Below are positions 10,057-19,275 of a stretch of 64,000 bases of DNA, in pieces. The notes beneath the pieces are model-generated. The model searched no databases and had not been told where the DNA came from. It saw nothing but the letters and a program-made list of their open reading frames with translations. The DNA comes from Chiayiivirga flava (GTDB lineage Bacteria; Pseudomonadota; Gammaproteobacteria; Xanthomonadales; Xanthomonadaceae): assembly GCF_014202825.1 (NCBI RefSeq), contig NZ_JACHHP010000003.1:456229-520228 (forward strand), written 5' to 3'. The first letter of the stretch is position 1. Each line of letters begins with the position of its first letter. A program made the translations under genes and the position numbers.

Positions 10057-11493
10057 TCACTGCGGGTCGCGGATGACCAGCAGCCGGATTTCGGTCATGT
10101 CCTCGATCGCGAAGCGCACGCCTTCGCGGCCGAGGCCCGAGTCCTTCACGCCGCCGTACGGCATGTTGTCTACGCGCCAGCTCGGAACGTCGTTGATGAC
10201 GACACCGCCGACCTCGAGCACGTCCCACGCGCGCATCGCCTTGTGCACGTCGTTGCTGAAGATGCCGGCCTGCAGGCCGAAGCGGCTGGCGTTGACCTGC
10301 TCCAGCGCGTCTTCGAAATCGTCGAACCGGTAGAGCGAGGCGACCGGGCCGAACGCCTCCTCGGCGTGCAGTTTCACGTTGGTCGGCACATCCTCCAGCA
10401 CGCTGGGTTCGAGCATCGTGCCGTCGCGCGAACCGCCCTGCAGCAGGTGTGCGCCGGCGGTCACCGCCGCGTCGATCCAGCCTTCCAGGCGCACGGCCTC
10501 GGACTCGGAGATCATCGGACCGATGAATGTCTCTTCCTTGCGCGGATCGCCCATCTTCAGCGCCTTCACCGCGGCGACGAACCTGTCGCGGAACTGGTCG
10601 TAGATGTCGGCATGCACCAGCACGCGCTGCACGCCGATGCAGCTCTGTCCGGACTGGTAGTAGGCGCCGAAGATCACGCGCTCGACCACATGGTCGAGAT
10701 TGTTCTTCTGGTCCGCATCGACGATGACGGCGGCGTTGCCGCCCAGTTCCAGCACCACCTTCTTGCGCCCGGCCTTTGCCTTGAGCATCCATCCAACGTC
10801 CGGCGAGCCGGTGAAACTGAGCAGCTTGAGGCGATCGTCCTCGGTGAAGAGATCGGCGCCGTCGCGGTGCGCGGGCAGGATCGAGAACACGCCGTCGGGC
10901 AGGTCGGTTTCGGCCAGCACCTCGCCGATGATCAGCGCGCCGATCGGCGTGCGGCTCGCGGGTTTCATCACCCACGTGCAGCCGGCGGCGATGGCCGGCG
11001 CGATCTTGTGCGCGGCCAGGTTGAGCGGGAAGTTGAACGGTGCGATCAGCGAGCACGGACCGATCGGCACGCGCTTCCACATGCCGCGGTAGCCTTTTGC
11101 GCGGGCCGAGATTTCGAGGTTCATCACCTCGCCGCCGATGCGCACCGCTTCCTCGGCCGCGACGCGGAAGGTGTCGATCAGGCGCGAGACTTCGCCGCGC
11201 GAATCCTTGATCGGCTTGCCGGCCTCGATGCAAAGCGCGATCGCCATCTCCTCGGCGCGCTCGGTGAAGCGCTGCACGCAGTGCATCAGCACCTGCTGGC
11301 GGCGGTATGGCGCAAATGCGGCCATCGCCGCCTGCGACTCCACCGCCGCAGTGATACCTGCATCGATGGCCTGCGTGTCGGCAAGCGCGACGCGGGTCGC
11401 GACCTTGCCGGAGAACTTGTCGGTCACCTCCAGATCGGTGTTGGCGAAGACGGGCTTGCCGGCGAGGTAGTAGGGATAGGTGTCGTTGAGCAT
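10057..11493 (-). CDS. NAD(P)-dependent aldehyde dehydrogenase
   Basis: The start at 11493 is preferred because GGAGGA lies eight bases upstream; an in-frame ATG at 11508 overlaps that Shine-Dalgarno. The 478-residue protein has the aldehyde dehydrogenase superfamily residues: N154 in APFNFPLN, K177 in VMKPAS, E249 in LELGG and the nucleophile C285 in GQSCIG. The C-terminal block PYGGVKDSGLGREG is also typical. It oxidises an aldehyde to the acid; the pattern MWKRVPIGPCSLIAPFNF resembles the GAPN/lactaldehyde/succinate-semialdehyde branch, but the substrate cannot be read from sequence. It lies just downstream of a TPP-dependent enzyme gene (80-bp gap), so the two probably form an operon. Confidence 0.88.
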   Translation of the reverse strand: MLNDTYPYYLAGKPVFANTDLEVTDKFSGKVATRVALADTQAIDAGITAAVESQAAMAAFAPYRRQQVLMHCVQRFTERAEEMAIALCIEAGKPIKDSRGEVSRLIDTFRVAAEEAVRIGGEVMNLEISARAKGYRGMWKRVPIGPCSLIAPFNFPLNLAAHKIAPAIAAGCTWVMKPASRTPIGALIIGEVLAETDLPDGVFSILPAHRDGADLFTEDDRLKLLSFTGSPDVGWMLKAKAGRKKVVLELGGNAAVIVDADQKNNLDHVVERVIFGAYYQSGQSCIGVQRVLVHADIYDQFRDRFVAAVKALKMGDPRKEETFIGPMISESEAVRLEGWIDAAVTAGAHLLQGGSRDGTMLEPSVLEDVPTNVKLHAEEAFGPVASLYRFDDFEDALEQVNASRFGLQAGIFSNDVHKAMRAWDVLEVGGVVINDVPSWRVDNMPYGGVKDSGLGREGVRFAIEDMTEIRLLVIRDPQ

Positions 11494-11572
11494 GTGCTCA
11501 TCCTCCATCGGATCGAAAAGGGCGGTGGACGGTCCTGCAATTGCAACCCGGTGCGACGCGAGGCGACGGAAC

Positions 11573-13213
11573 TCAGACGCTCGCGCTCAGCGCGCGAATC
11601 TCGTGATTGAGGATACGGTCGTTGTCCGAATAGTCGACCGGCACCTCGATCAGATCCACGCCCGGCATCGCCAGCGCACGTTCCAGCAGCCCGGCGAAGT
11701 CGTCGGCGGATGCCGGCCGGTGCCCGCGCGCGCCGTAACTCTCGGCGTACTTCACGAAGTCGGGGTTGCCCGTGTCCATACCGAAGTTGGGAAACTCCAT
11801 GTGCGCCTGCTTCCACTTGATCATGCCGAACGCATCGTCGCGCAACACGATGACGACGAGGTTCAGATGCAGGCGGACGGCGGTTTCCAGCTCCTGCGAG
11901 TTCATCATGAAGCCGCCGTCGCCCACCACCGCCACGACATTCCGGTCGGGGAACACGATCTTGGCCGCCATCGCCGACGGCAGCCCCGCGCCCATCGTGG
12001 CGAGTGCGTTGTCGAGCAGCAGGGTGTTCGGTTGCCGGCAGCGGTACTGCCGCGCGAACCAGATCTTGTAGATGCCGTTGTCCAGGCAGACGATGTCGCG
12101 CTCGCCCATCACGCGCCGCACGTCGGCCACGATGCGCTGCGGGTACATCGGAAAGCGCGCGTCGTCGGCGCCGTCGCGCAGTTGCCCGGCGAGCGCGGCG
12201 CGGACGGTGTCGAACCAGGAAAAATCCCAGTGCGGCTGCGGTTCGAGCCGCTGCTTGAGCCGCCACACCGAGTTGGCGATGTCGCCCACGACCTCGATCT
12301 GCGGGAAGTACACCGTGTCCACCTCGGCGCTGAAGTGGTTCACGTGGATCACCGTGCGGCGGCCACGGTTCATGAAGAACGGCGGCTTCTCGATCACGTC
12401 GTGGCCGACGTTGATGATGCAGTCGGCGCGCTCGATCGCGCGGTGCACGAAGTCCCCGTCCGAGAGTGCCGCGTTGCCGAGCCAGAGCGGATGGGTTTCG
12501 TCGACCACGCCTTTGCCCATCTGCGTGGTGAAGAACGGAATGGCGAGCTTGTCGACGAATTCGCGCAGCATCTTGCTGGTGGTGCGGCGGTTCGCGGCGG
12601 CTCCCACCATCAACAGCGGACGCTTCGCGTTGTCGATCGCCTCGACCGCATTGGTGATGGCCTTGTCGTCTGCCACCGGTCGGCGCGACGCGCTTTTCGG
12701 GATCAGGATGGCATCGGTCGGGTCGCCCGCGATGTCTTCGGGCAGCTCCAGATGCGTGGCGCCGGGCCGTTCTTCCTCGGCCAGCCGGAACGCCTCGCGC
12801 ACGCGCGCCGGAATCGTGTCGGCCGAGACGATCTGGCGGGTGAACTTGGTCAGCGGCTTCATCATGTCGACGATGTCGACGATCTGGAAATGCCCCTGCT
12901 TGCTCGACTTGATCGGCTTCTGCCCGGTGAGCATGCACATCGGCATCGCACCGAGCTGCGCATACGCCGCCGCGGTGACGAGGTTCGTGGCGCCGGGTCC
13001 GAGGGTGGAGAGGCAGACGCCGGCCTTGCCGGTGAGGCGGCCGTAGGTGGCCGCCATGAAACCCGCGGCCTGTTCGTGCCGGGTCAGGATCAGGCGGATA
13101 GTGGACGTGCGCAGCGCCTCGAGCAGATCGAGGTTCTCCTCGCCCGGAATGCCGAACACGTACTCGACACCTTCGGCTTCAAGCGCACGGACGAACAGGT
13201 CCGATGCCTTCAT
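11573..13213 (-). CDS. Acetolactate synthase large-subunit-like TPP enzyme
   Basis: The 546-residue product has the three-part fold of TPP-dependent pyruvate decarboxylase-type enzymes. Residues 1-165 are the Pyr domain with catalytic E47 in RHEQAAG, about 190-330 the central domain, and 370-530 the PP domain with the TPP/Mg motif GDGGFMMNSQEL. The N-terminal GIPGEENLDLLEAL and TLGPGATN resemble catabolic AlsS-like acetolactate synthases. No small regulatory subunit gene is adjacent, so it is probably not the biosynthetic IlvB/IlvG. An adjacent aldehyde dehydrogenase suggests a catabolic pathway (2-oxoacid decarboxylation or condensation, then aldehyde oxidation), which is inference. The ATG ending at 13213 is chosen because the family begins MKASDLFVRALE. 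Confidence 0.85.
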   Translation of the reverse strand: MKASDLFVRALEAEGVEYVFGIPGEENLDLLEALRTSTIRLILTRHEQAAGFMAATYGRLTGKAGVCLSTLGPGATNLVTAAAYAQLGAMPMCMLTGQKPIKSSKQGHFQIVDIVDMMKPLTKFTRQIVSADTIPARVREAFRLAEEERPGATHLELPEDIAGDPTDAILIPKSASRRPVADDKAITNAVEAIDNAKRPLLMVGAAANRRTTSKMLREFVDKLAIPFFTTQMGKGVVDETHPLWLGNAALSDGDFVHRAIERADCIINVGHDVIEKPPFFMNRGRRTVIHVNHFSAEVDTVYFPQIEVVGDIANSVWRLKQRLEPQPHWDFSWFDTVRAALAGQLRDGADDARFPMYPQRIVADVRRVMGERDIVCLDNGIYKIWFARQYRCRQPNTLLLDNALATMGAGLPSAMAAKIVFPDRNVVAVVGDGGFMMNSQELETAVRLHLNLVVIVLRDDAFGMIKWKQAHMEFPNFGMDTGNPDFVKYAESYGARGHRPASADDFAGLLERALAMPGVDLIEVPVDYSDNDRILNHEIRALSASV

Positions 13214-13297
13214 GCGACGCTCCCGCGATGGCGATCCCGGAAGCATAGCGGCTCGCGCACGCCACGCGTGCACACGCGTGCGGGGCGTGACTGCGGG

Positions 13298-14890
13298 TCA
13301 GCGCGTGGTGTCGACCGCGGGCCGCAGCGGGATGCGGAACAGGTAGACCGGTTCCGGAAACGGCCCGTCGAGATTCACGCCACTGATGCGCGTGGCGCTC
13401 ATGTTCCACGGCAGGATGTCGGCGATGTCCGTCGGCCCCGATGGTGGCGAGCCGAACCCGCCGAGATTGATCAGGCTGCAGTCGGCCGTGTCGTCGCCGA
13501 GTCCGACCTCGCATGCGATCGACGAGGCATAGGACCCGCCGCCGAACTCGGACGGCGGGCCCCACTGCTCGTCGGGGACCGCGATCAGGGCGGAGTAGGT
13601 TTCGCCATCGAGGCTGACGGTTTCCACATCGGCGAACGTGTAGGCCGACGACTTGAAAAACGGAGGCGCGTCGATCGGCGTCGTCGCGTAGACACTCGTC
13701 TGCGCCCAGGCGCCCCCGAGTGCCGGAAGCGCATGTGGCCCGAATTCCTCGGCCAGCGGATCGCCGGCAAGCGGCTTGTCCAGGTAGTCCGCCCCGAACG
13801 GCAGCAACGACAGCGCCAGCGGCGCGTCATCGCCGATGGTCAGTCGCGCACGCGTTGCGCCGACGAATTCGAGGCGCATCGACCGGGTCGAATCGATCTG
13901 CGGATCGGTGTGTTCGCACGCGATGCAGCTGCCGCCGGCGAACGTGACGAGGTCGGCCTCCAGCACGTCGCCGACGGGGGCACCGGTGGCGAGCGACCAC
14001 GTGGCGTTGCCGTCGGCGTCGTAGCCGTAGACACCGACGGCGATCAGGTCCGGGCGCACGTCGATGGTCACGCCTTCTCCGAAGCGACCGGCGATCTGCC
14101 AAATGCCCGACTGCGGTTCGTTCGGAGTCGACGGCACACGGAAGCCGATGGCCGTGGTCGGTGCGCCGGCGATGCGCATCGCGGACAGGTCGGCGGGATC
14201 GAACCGTGCTCGCTCGCTGGGCGGCAAGGTGTCGTGGTGTGCGTACAGCAGGCACAGGCTGGGTGGATCTTCCGCGGCCGGGTTCGCACCGCACGCGACC
14301 GAGTAGTCGCCGCCGTCGAGAGTCCCATCCGCAGGTTCGGTGGCGAAACTCGCGCCTTCGTCGGTGATCTGCATGCTGATGAACGTGACATCGATGCTGC
14401 CCATGCCGCCCGGCGCGGTGTCGGAAAAGACCCAGCGCCCGCAGAGGTCGGGAATCGCGTCGGTCGTGCCGCTCGCGCCCGCAAGATCCAGACCCTCGAC
14501 GTAGTCCGCGCCGAACGCAAGCTGCCGCATCGGACGCGCCGGGCCGTCGCCGATGGACACGGTGCCGGCCGCACTGGCCTGGAACTGCAGCGTCACGGCA
14601 AGCGAATCGACCGCTGCAGGCGATCCATCGCCGCGGGCGAACCGCGTCAATTCGACGGCGAGCACGCCGTCCACCAAGGCCCCGGCGCCGGAGTACCAGG
14701 TGCCGTTGCCGGCATCGTCGTAGGTGTAGAGCCCAACGCCGATGGCATCGTCGCGCACATCGAGCGTGAGGCCGGAGCCGTTGGCGCCGTCGATCTGCCA
14801 GACGCCGTCGGCGGGAACCCACACCTGCGCCGACGCGGTGGCGGACAGGCCTGCAAGCAGGACGGCGAGCAGCGGTAATTTGGTTGCCAT
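13298..14890 (-). CDS. Secreted duplicated-domain protein, paralog A (unknown function)
   Basis: The 530-residue product has a signal peptide ending near ASAQV. The mature part carries the same module twice. The first begins GVWQIDGANGSGLTLDVR, with GLYTYDDAGNGTWYSGAG; the second, near residue 265, begins GIWQIAGRFGEGVTIDVR, with GVYGYDADGNATWSLATG. Each module ends with a line like LAFGADYVEGLD or LLPFGADYLDKPL. Two cysteines in SCIACEH sit at the same place as in the neighbour. The module resembles the uncharacterised SGxG...YTYD..G.xxW repeats common in secreted proteins of this order. It is the downstream member of a tandem pair (113-bp gap). I do not recognise a function. Confidence 0.75.
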   Translation of the reverse strand: MATKLPLLAVLLAGLSATASAQVWVPADGVWQIDGANGSGLTLDVRDDAIGVGLYTYDDAGNGTWYSGAGALVDGVLAVELTRFARGDGSPAAVDSLAVTLQFQASAAGTVSIGDGPARPMRQLAFGADYVEGLDLAGASGTTDAIPDLCGRWVFSDTAPGGMGSIDVTFISMQITDEGASFATEPADGTLDGGDYSVACGANPAAEDPPSLCLLYAHHDTLPPSERARFDPADLSAMRIAGAPTTAIGFRVPSTPNEPQSGIWQIAGRFGEGVTIDVRPDLIAVGVYGYDADGNATWSLATGAPVGDVLEADLVTFAGGSCIACEHTDPQIDSTRSMRLEFVGATRARLTIGDDAPLALSLLPFGADYLDKPLAGDPLAEEFGPHALPALGGAWAQTSVYATTPIDAPPFFKSSAYTFADVETVSLDGETYSALIAVPDEQWGPPSEFGGGSYASSIACEVGLGDDTADCSLINLGGFGSPPSGPTDIADILPWNMSATRISGVNLDGPFPEPVYLFRIPLRPAVDTTR

Positions 14891-15003
14891 CGTTCTGTCT
14901 CCATCGGATGCGAGGGCCGTCACCGTCGCAGCGGTCGGCCTCCGGTACTGCTGCGATTGCAGCGATTCTCCCACCGTGTGAACGCGGCGTCCTGCGACGC
15001 AGG

Positions 15004-16611
15004 TCACGGCGTATCGCTGGCCGTCGGCAGCTGGAAGCCCCACACCGTGGCATCGAGGCCGCCCGTGCCGGTGCCGATGTAGCGTGTGCCGCTGAGGTCG
15101 GAGAGATCGCCGACGGCGTGCGATTCGAACGCGGGCGGATCGTCGATCTCGCTGTCCTCCACGGCGCGGTAGAACATCTCGCACGTGGCCACGGCCGCAC
15201 CGCCGAAGGTGCCGCAGTCGAGCGAGCGCTGTTCGTTGAACGGTTCGGGCACGAGGCCGCGCGCGATGTCGGCGGCGCGGGCGGAGATGCGCGCCGCGTG
15301 CACGCCGTCGTCCGCCGGCGTGACCTCGTGATCGATGAAGTCGAGTGCCACGCCGGCATCGGGTTCGCGCTGCGTCGCGACATCGCTCTGCGTGAAGGCC
15401 CAGCGGCCGCTCAGCCGCGGCACCGGATGCGGACCGAAGTCGATCTCGAGCGGATCGTTCTCCATGGGCGACTGCACGTAGCCGGTGCCGTACGGCAACA
15501 GCACGAGCGTGATCGGATCGGCGTTGTCGATCACCAGAAGGGCGCGCGTGGCGCTGACGAACTGCAGCGACAGCGCACGCGTGACCGTCTGCGCCTCGGG
15601 ATCCTGCTGCTCGCACGCAAGGCAGCTGCCGCCGCTGAATGCCGTCAGCGTCGCGGCGAGCGTGTTCTGCACGATCGGACCCTGTGCGAGCGACCACGTG
15701 GCGTTGCCCTCGGCGTCGTAGGAAAACAGTCCGACGGCAGCGCCGTTCTCGCGCACGTCGAGGGTCATGCCCGAGCCGTTGCGGCCCACGATCTGCCAGA
15801 TGCCCGGTTGCGGCGCCGCCTGCACATCGGCGGGAATGCGGAAGCCGAACACGTCGCCGAATTCGTCGGTTCCGGCGGCGCGGTTCGGCGACAGGTCGCG
15901 CGGATCGAAGCTGCCTACCAGGCGCGGCACATCGCCCGATTCGACCGGCAGGATGCCGGCGACGAGATCGCAACGCGTGCTGGCTTCGAACGGGGCACAG
16001 CGCATCTCGTACGTGCGCAGTGCATCGGGACGCCCGTCGACGGGGTAGTCGATCGAGCGGAACAGTGCGGTGCGGCCGTCTTCGGACACGGACGAAACCG
16101 CAAACTCGACGTCGTAGGCCGACGACAGACCCATCGCTTCGCTCGGTCGCGTGGCGAACAGCCAGTGCCCACGCAGGTCGGGCAAGGCGTGGGCCGGGAG
16201 GCCTTGCGGTGTCCAGCCGCTCATGTAGTCGGCACCGAACGCCAGGTGTTCGGTCGCGATGTTGTTGGTGCCGTCGAAGCTCAGCGTCGCGTGCGTGCTG
16301 TCCGAGAAGGTCAGACGGAACTCGCGCGGCGCACCCACCGCCTCGACCACGCCGGGCGCCGTCTCCCGGTAGAGCGACAGGTCGGTGTCGAGCACGCCGT
16401 CGACGAGCTGGCCCGCACCCGAGTACCACACGCTGTCGCCGTCTTCGTCATAGGTGTACAGACCGATGCCGACGGTGCGGTCGCGCACATCCAGCGTGAG
16501 GCCCGACCCGTTGGACGCAGGGAACCGCCAGACGCCTTCGGCAGGAAGCGGTACCTCGGCGTGGGCGCTGTGTGCGATGCCGCAGGCGGCGAGAAAGACG
16601 AATCTGCGCAT
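15004..16611 (-). CDS. Secreted duplicated-domain protein, paralog B (unknown function)
   Basis: The 535-residue product starts at the ATG ending at 16611, with GGAG about six bases upstream, and has a signal peptide ending near AHAEV. Its architecture matches the gene downstream: a first module with GVWRFPASNGSGLTLDVR and GLYTYDEDGDSVWYSGAG, and a second with GIWQIVGRNGSGMTLDVR and GLFSYDAEGNATWSLAQG. The paired cysteines are in SCLACEQ and more occur in the C-terminal region. The two genes must come from a tandem duplication of a gene that was itself internally duplicated. A cell-surface or extracellular role is likely; no catalytic motif is seen. Confidence 0.75.
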   Translation of the reverse strand: MRRFVFLAACGIAHSAHAEVPLPAEGVWRFPASNGSGLTLDVRDRTVGIGLYTYDEDGDSVWYSGAGQLVDGVLDTDLSLYRETAPGVVEAVGAPREFRLTFSDSTHATLSFDGTNNIATEHLAFGADYMSGWTPQGLPAHALPDLRGHWLFATRPSEAMGLSSAYDVEFAVSSVSEDGRTALFRSIDYPVDGRPDALRTYEMRCAPFEASTRCDLVAGILPVESGDVPRLVGSFDPRDLSPNRAAGTDEFGDVFGFRIPADVQAAPQPGIWQIVGRNGSGMTLDVRENGAAVGLFSYDAEGNATWSLAQGPIVQNTLAATLTAFSGGSCLACEQQDPEAQTVTRALSLQFVSATRALLVIDNADPITLVLLPYGTGYVQSPMENDPLEIDFGPHPVPRLSGRWAFTQSDVATQREPDAGVALDFIDHEVTPADDGVHAARISARAADIARGLVPEPFNEQRSLDCGTFGGAAVATCEMFYRAVEDSEIDDPPAFESHAVGDLSDLSGTRYIGTGTGGLDATVWGFQLPTASDTP

Positions 16612-16798
16612 GGAATCACTCCGGAAGCTGCCGGCCGCGCCGGCGAATCGACATCGAGTGTTGCATGCCGCACGGCGCACACGCGCACGCGTTAGCGCGC
16701 CGTAAGAAAAACCTTCATGGTTCGTTACGTCTTCGGCGCACGCGTCGCGCACGCTGCACTGTGGGCGGTCGATGCGCCATGCAGAACGCATGTGCCGC

Positions 16799-18094
16799 TC
16801 AGCCGCGCAGCAGTTCCTGCACGAAGGTCGCATCGTCGGCGGGCATCGCCGTGGCGGACGCGGGTCGGGACAGAAGGGCGGCGAGCGCCGGCGGCGGCGG
16901 CACGCGCGCGCCGACGAGTGGCTCGACGATGGTGTCGAACTTCGCCGGATGCGCGGTCGCGGCCACCGCCCAGATGCCGTGCGCGCGCCCTGCTGCGCGT
17001 TCGCGCTGCAGGGCGTGCACGGCGGTGGCGGTGTGCGGGCAGATCGCGAAGAAGTGCGCGTCCCACACGTCCTGGATGGTTCGCGCGATGGCGTCGTCGT
17101 CGACCGCGATCGCGCGCAGACCGGCACGCAGCGCGTTGTCGTCCGGCGTGAGCCAGCGCAGGCGCTCGAAATTGCTCGGCGCACCGACATCCATCGCGTT
17201 GGCGAGCGTCGCCACGCTCGCGCGCGGCGTGTACGGCGCACCGTCGAAGAACTGCGGAAGCACGTCGTTGGCGTTGGTGGCGAGCAGCACCTTGCCGATC
17301 GGCAGCCCGATCCGCCGCGCGAGGATGCAGGCCATGGCATTGCCGAGGTTGCCGGTGGGAATCGCGAAGTTCAGCACGCCGCCGTGCGCGCGCCGGTGCT
17401 CGAGCGCAGCCTTGGCGTAGTAGCTCATCTGCGGCAGCAGGCGACCCAGGCTGATGCTGTTGGCCGAGCTCAGCGCCACGCGCGCCTGCAGTGCCGTGTC
17501 GCCCAGCGCGCGTTTCACCAGCGCCTGGCAGTCGTCGAAGCTGCCGGCCACGCGCAGCGCACGCACGTTGTCGCCGAAGGCACCGAGCTGATGCGCCTGG
17601 CGCGGCGAGACGCGACCGTCGGGATAGAGAATCACCACGCGCAGTCCGGGCGCGCGGTGGAACGCGCCTCCGACCGCCGCACCGGTGTCGCCCGAGGTCG
17701 CAACGATGATCGTGAGCGGTGTCTGCGCGCCCGCGCGCAGGCGTGTCAGGCAGGCAGCGAGGAAGCGCGCGCCGAAATCCTTGAACGCGGCCGTGGGGCC
17801 GTGGAAGAGTTCGAGCAGGTGCGTGTCGTCGCCCAGCGGCCGCAGCGGCGCGGGCACGTCGAAGGCCTCGTCGCAGATCGCGTCGAGCTCGGGCGCGAGC
17901 GCGTCGCCTGCGAAGAACGGCCGCAGCAGCGTGGCGGCGATCTGCGGCAACGTGACGCAGTCGGCGAAATCCGCGGGCGACAGCGAGGGCAGGGTGTCCG
18001 GCACATAGAGCCCGCCGTCCGGCGCGAGGCCCGCGGCGATGGCCTGCGAGAGCGTAACCGCCGGTGCACCGCCGCGCGTGCTGACGAAGCGCAT
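16799..18094 (-). CDS. thrC: Threonine synthase
   Basis: Threonine synthase converts O-phosphohomoserine to threonine and phosphate with pyridoxal phosphate. The 431-residue product begins RFVSTRG and contains the PLP lysine K105 in HGPTAAFKDFGARF. The phosphate-binding stretch ATSGDTGAAVGGAF and the asparagine-rich VALSSANSISLGRLLPQ are also present. Its ATG shares one base with the TGA of thrB, so translation is likely coupled. It is the last gene of the thr operon. The length and N-terminal domain fit the bacterial class like E. coli ThrC. Confidence 0.96.
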   Translation of the reverse strand: MRFVSTRGGAPAVTLSQAIAAGLAPDGGLYVPDTLPSLSPADFADCVTLPQIAATLLRPFFAGDALAPELDAICDEAFDVPAPLRPLGDDTHLLELFHGPTAAFKDFGARFLAACLTRLRAGAQTPLTIIVATSGDTGAAVGGAFHRAPGLRVVILYPDGRVSPRQAHQLGAFGDNVRALRVAGSFDDCQALVKRALGDTALQARVALSSANSISLGRLLPQMSYYAKAALEHRRAHGGVLNFAIPTGNLGNAMACILARRIGLPIGKVLLATNANDVLPQFFDGAPYTPRASVATLANAMDVGAPSNFERLRWLTPDDNALRAGLRAIAVDDDAIARTIQDVWDAHFFAICPHTATAVHALQRERAAGRAHGIWAVAATAHPAKFDTIVEPLVGARVPPPPALAALLSRPASATAMPADDATFVQELLRG

Positions 18095-19014
18095 CACAGC
18101 ACCTCCGCGCGCGGGCCGTTGATCGGCGACACCCAGCCTTCGCTCGCGACGCCGATGGCGTCGAAGGCTGCGCGCATCGGCATCAGCGCGGCCTGCGCCG
18201 CGTCGCGCGTCTCGAACCAGGCGAACACGCTGGGTCCTGCGCCGGAAATGCTCGAACCCATCGCGCCTGCGTCGAGCGCAGCGCGCTTGACCGCCGCAAA
18301 GCCCGGGATGAGCGACGCGCGGCGCGGTTCCACCAGCACGTCCGCGAGTCCGGCGCGGACGAGTGCGGCATCGCCGCGCAGACAGCCGGTGAGCGTCAGC
18401 GCAAGGTTCGCGTTCTGCGCGACGAAGTCCTTGAGTTCGTACGCGCCGCGCAGCGCCTCGCGCGCGTGGCGCGTTTCGAGCACCTGCTCCGGATGCACCA
18501 GCACGCAGTGCCAGTCGTCCGGCACGCGGATCGAAACCAGTTGCGTTGCGGTGGCCAGCGTGAGGCCCCCGAGCAGCATCGGGCCGACGTTGTCGCCGTG
18601 GCGGCCGCCGCTCGCGACGGCCTCGCCATCGACCGCGAAACCGTACAGCTCGGCGCGCGTCAGCGGTGTGTCGAGCAGCGCATTCGCGGCGACGAGCGCG
18701 GCCACGCTCGACGCGGCGGAGCCGCCCATGCCCGATCCGAGCGCGATGCCCTTGTCGATCTCGATCTCGAAGCCGCAGGGCAGGGCCAGCGCCTCGCGCA
18801 GCGCGATCAGCGCGCAGCCCGCGGTGTTGTGCTCGGCATCGAGCGGCAGCGCGGCATCAGTGCCGCGGATCGCGGCGATGCGCACGCGCGGCTCGTCGAT
18901 GCGGCGCACCGTGGCCGTGTCGCCGGGGCCACGCAGGGTGTGGCCGAGCAGGTCGAAGCCGACGGCGACATTGCCGACGCTGGCGGGGGAGAACGCGGTG
19001 GCTTGGTGGGGCAT
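18094..19014 (-). CDS. thrB: Homoserine kinase
   Basis: Homoserine kinase phosphorylates homoserine with ATP to O-phosphohomoserine, the substrate of ThrC. The product (306 residues) is a GHMP-family kinase. The N-terminal [17 protein letters not shown] and the ATP loop [14 protein letters not shown], followed by the conserved C-terminal [13 protein letters not shown], identify it. The start is the ATG ending at 19014, which lines up with the family N-terminus. A 261-bp gap containing a large inverted repeat separates it from thrA, whereas its stop overlaps thrC by one base. Confidence 0.96.
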   Translation of the reverse strand: MPHQATAFSPASVGNVAVGFDLLGHTLRGPGDTATVRRIDEPRVRIAAIRGTDAALPLDAEHNTAGCALIALREALALPCGFEIEIDKGIALGSGMGGSAASSVAALVAANALLDTPLTRAELYGFAVDGEAVASGGRHGDNVGPMLLGGLTLATATQLVSIRVPDDWHCVLVHPEQVLETRHAREALRGAYELKDFVAQNANLALTLTGCLRGDAALVRAGLADVLVEPRRASLIPGFAAVKRAALDAGAMGSSISGAGPSVFAWFETRDAAQAALMPMRAAFDAIGVASEGWVSPINGPRAEVL

Positions 19015-19053
19015 GGGATCGTTCGTGGTCGTTTCGTGATGGCTCAGGAGCGC

Positions 19054-19239
19054 GCCCCCTTCCGCCTGCCGGCACCTTCCCCCGCTTTGCGGGAGAAGGA
19101 TTCCAGTGAGGGCAGGCAACACGCGCCGGGAGCCGTTGTTTCTATAAGTGGTGCGAAGAGACTCCAAGTTACCCGGCTTTGCAGCGAAGAAATCCTTCTC
19201 CCGCAAAGCGGGGGAAGGTGCCGGCAGGCGGAAGGGGGC
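19054..19239. repeat. REP-doublet (REPIN-like) element: perfect 49-bp inverted repeat
   Basis: Bases 19054-19102 and 19191-19239 are exact reverse complements over 49 bases, separated by an 88-bp spacer. Within each arm CCTTCTCCCGC and GCGGGGGAAGG fold on AAA, so every arm is itself a hairpin, as in bacterial REP sequences. The element fills most of the thrA-thrB gap inside the thr operon. Because both strands carry the same arm, spurious open frames appear on each strand here; they are not genes. This is a non-autonomous repeat presumably moved by a RAYT-type transposase elsewhere in the genome. Confidence 0.8.
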
Positions 19240-19275
19240 AAGCGCAGCGACACAGTCTCCGCCACGCAAACGCCA

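Noticed and set aside
19015-19275. Short open frames on both strands between thrA and thrB
   Set aside because: They are formed by the 49-bp inverted repeat, which reads as the same peptide on both strands; no ribosome-binding sites.
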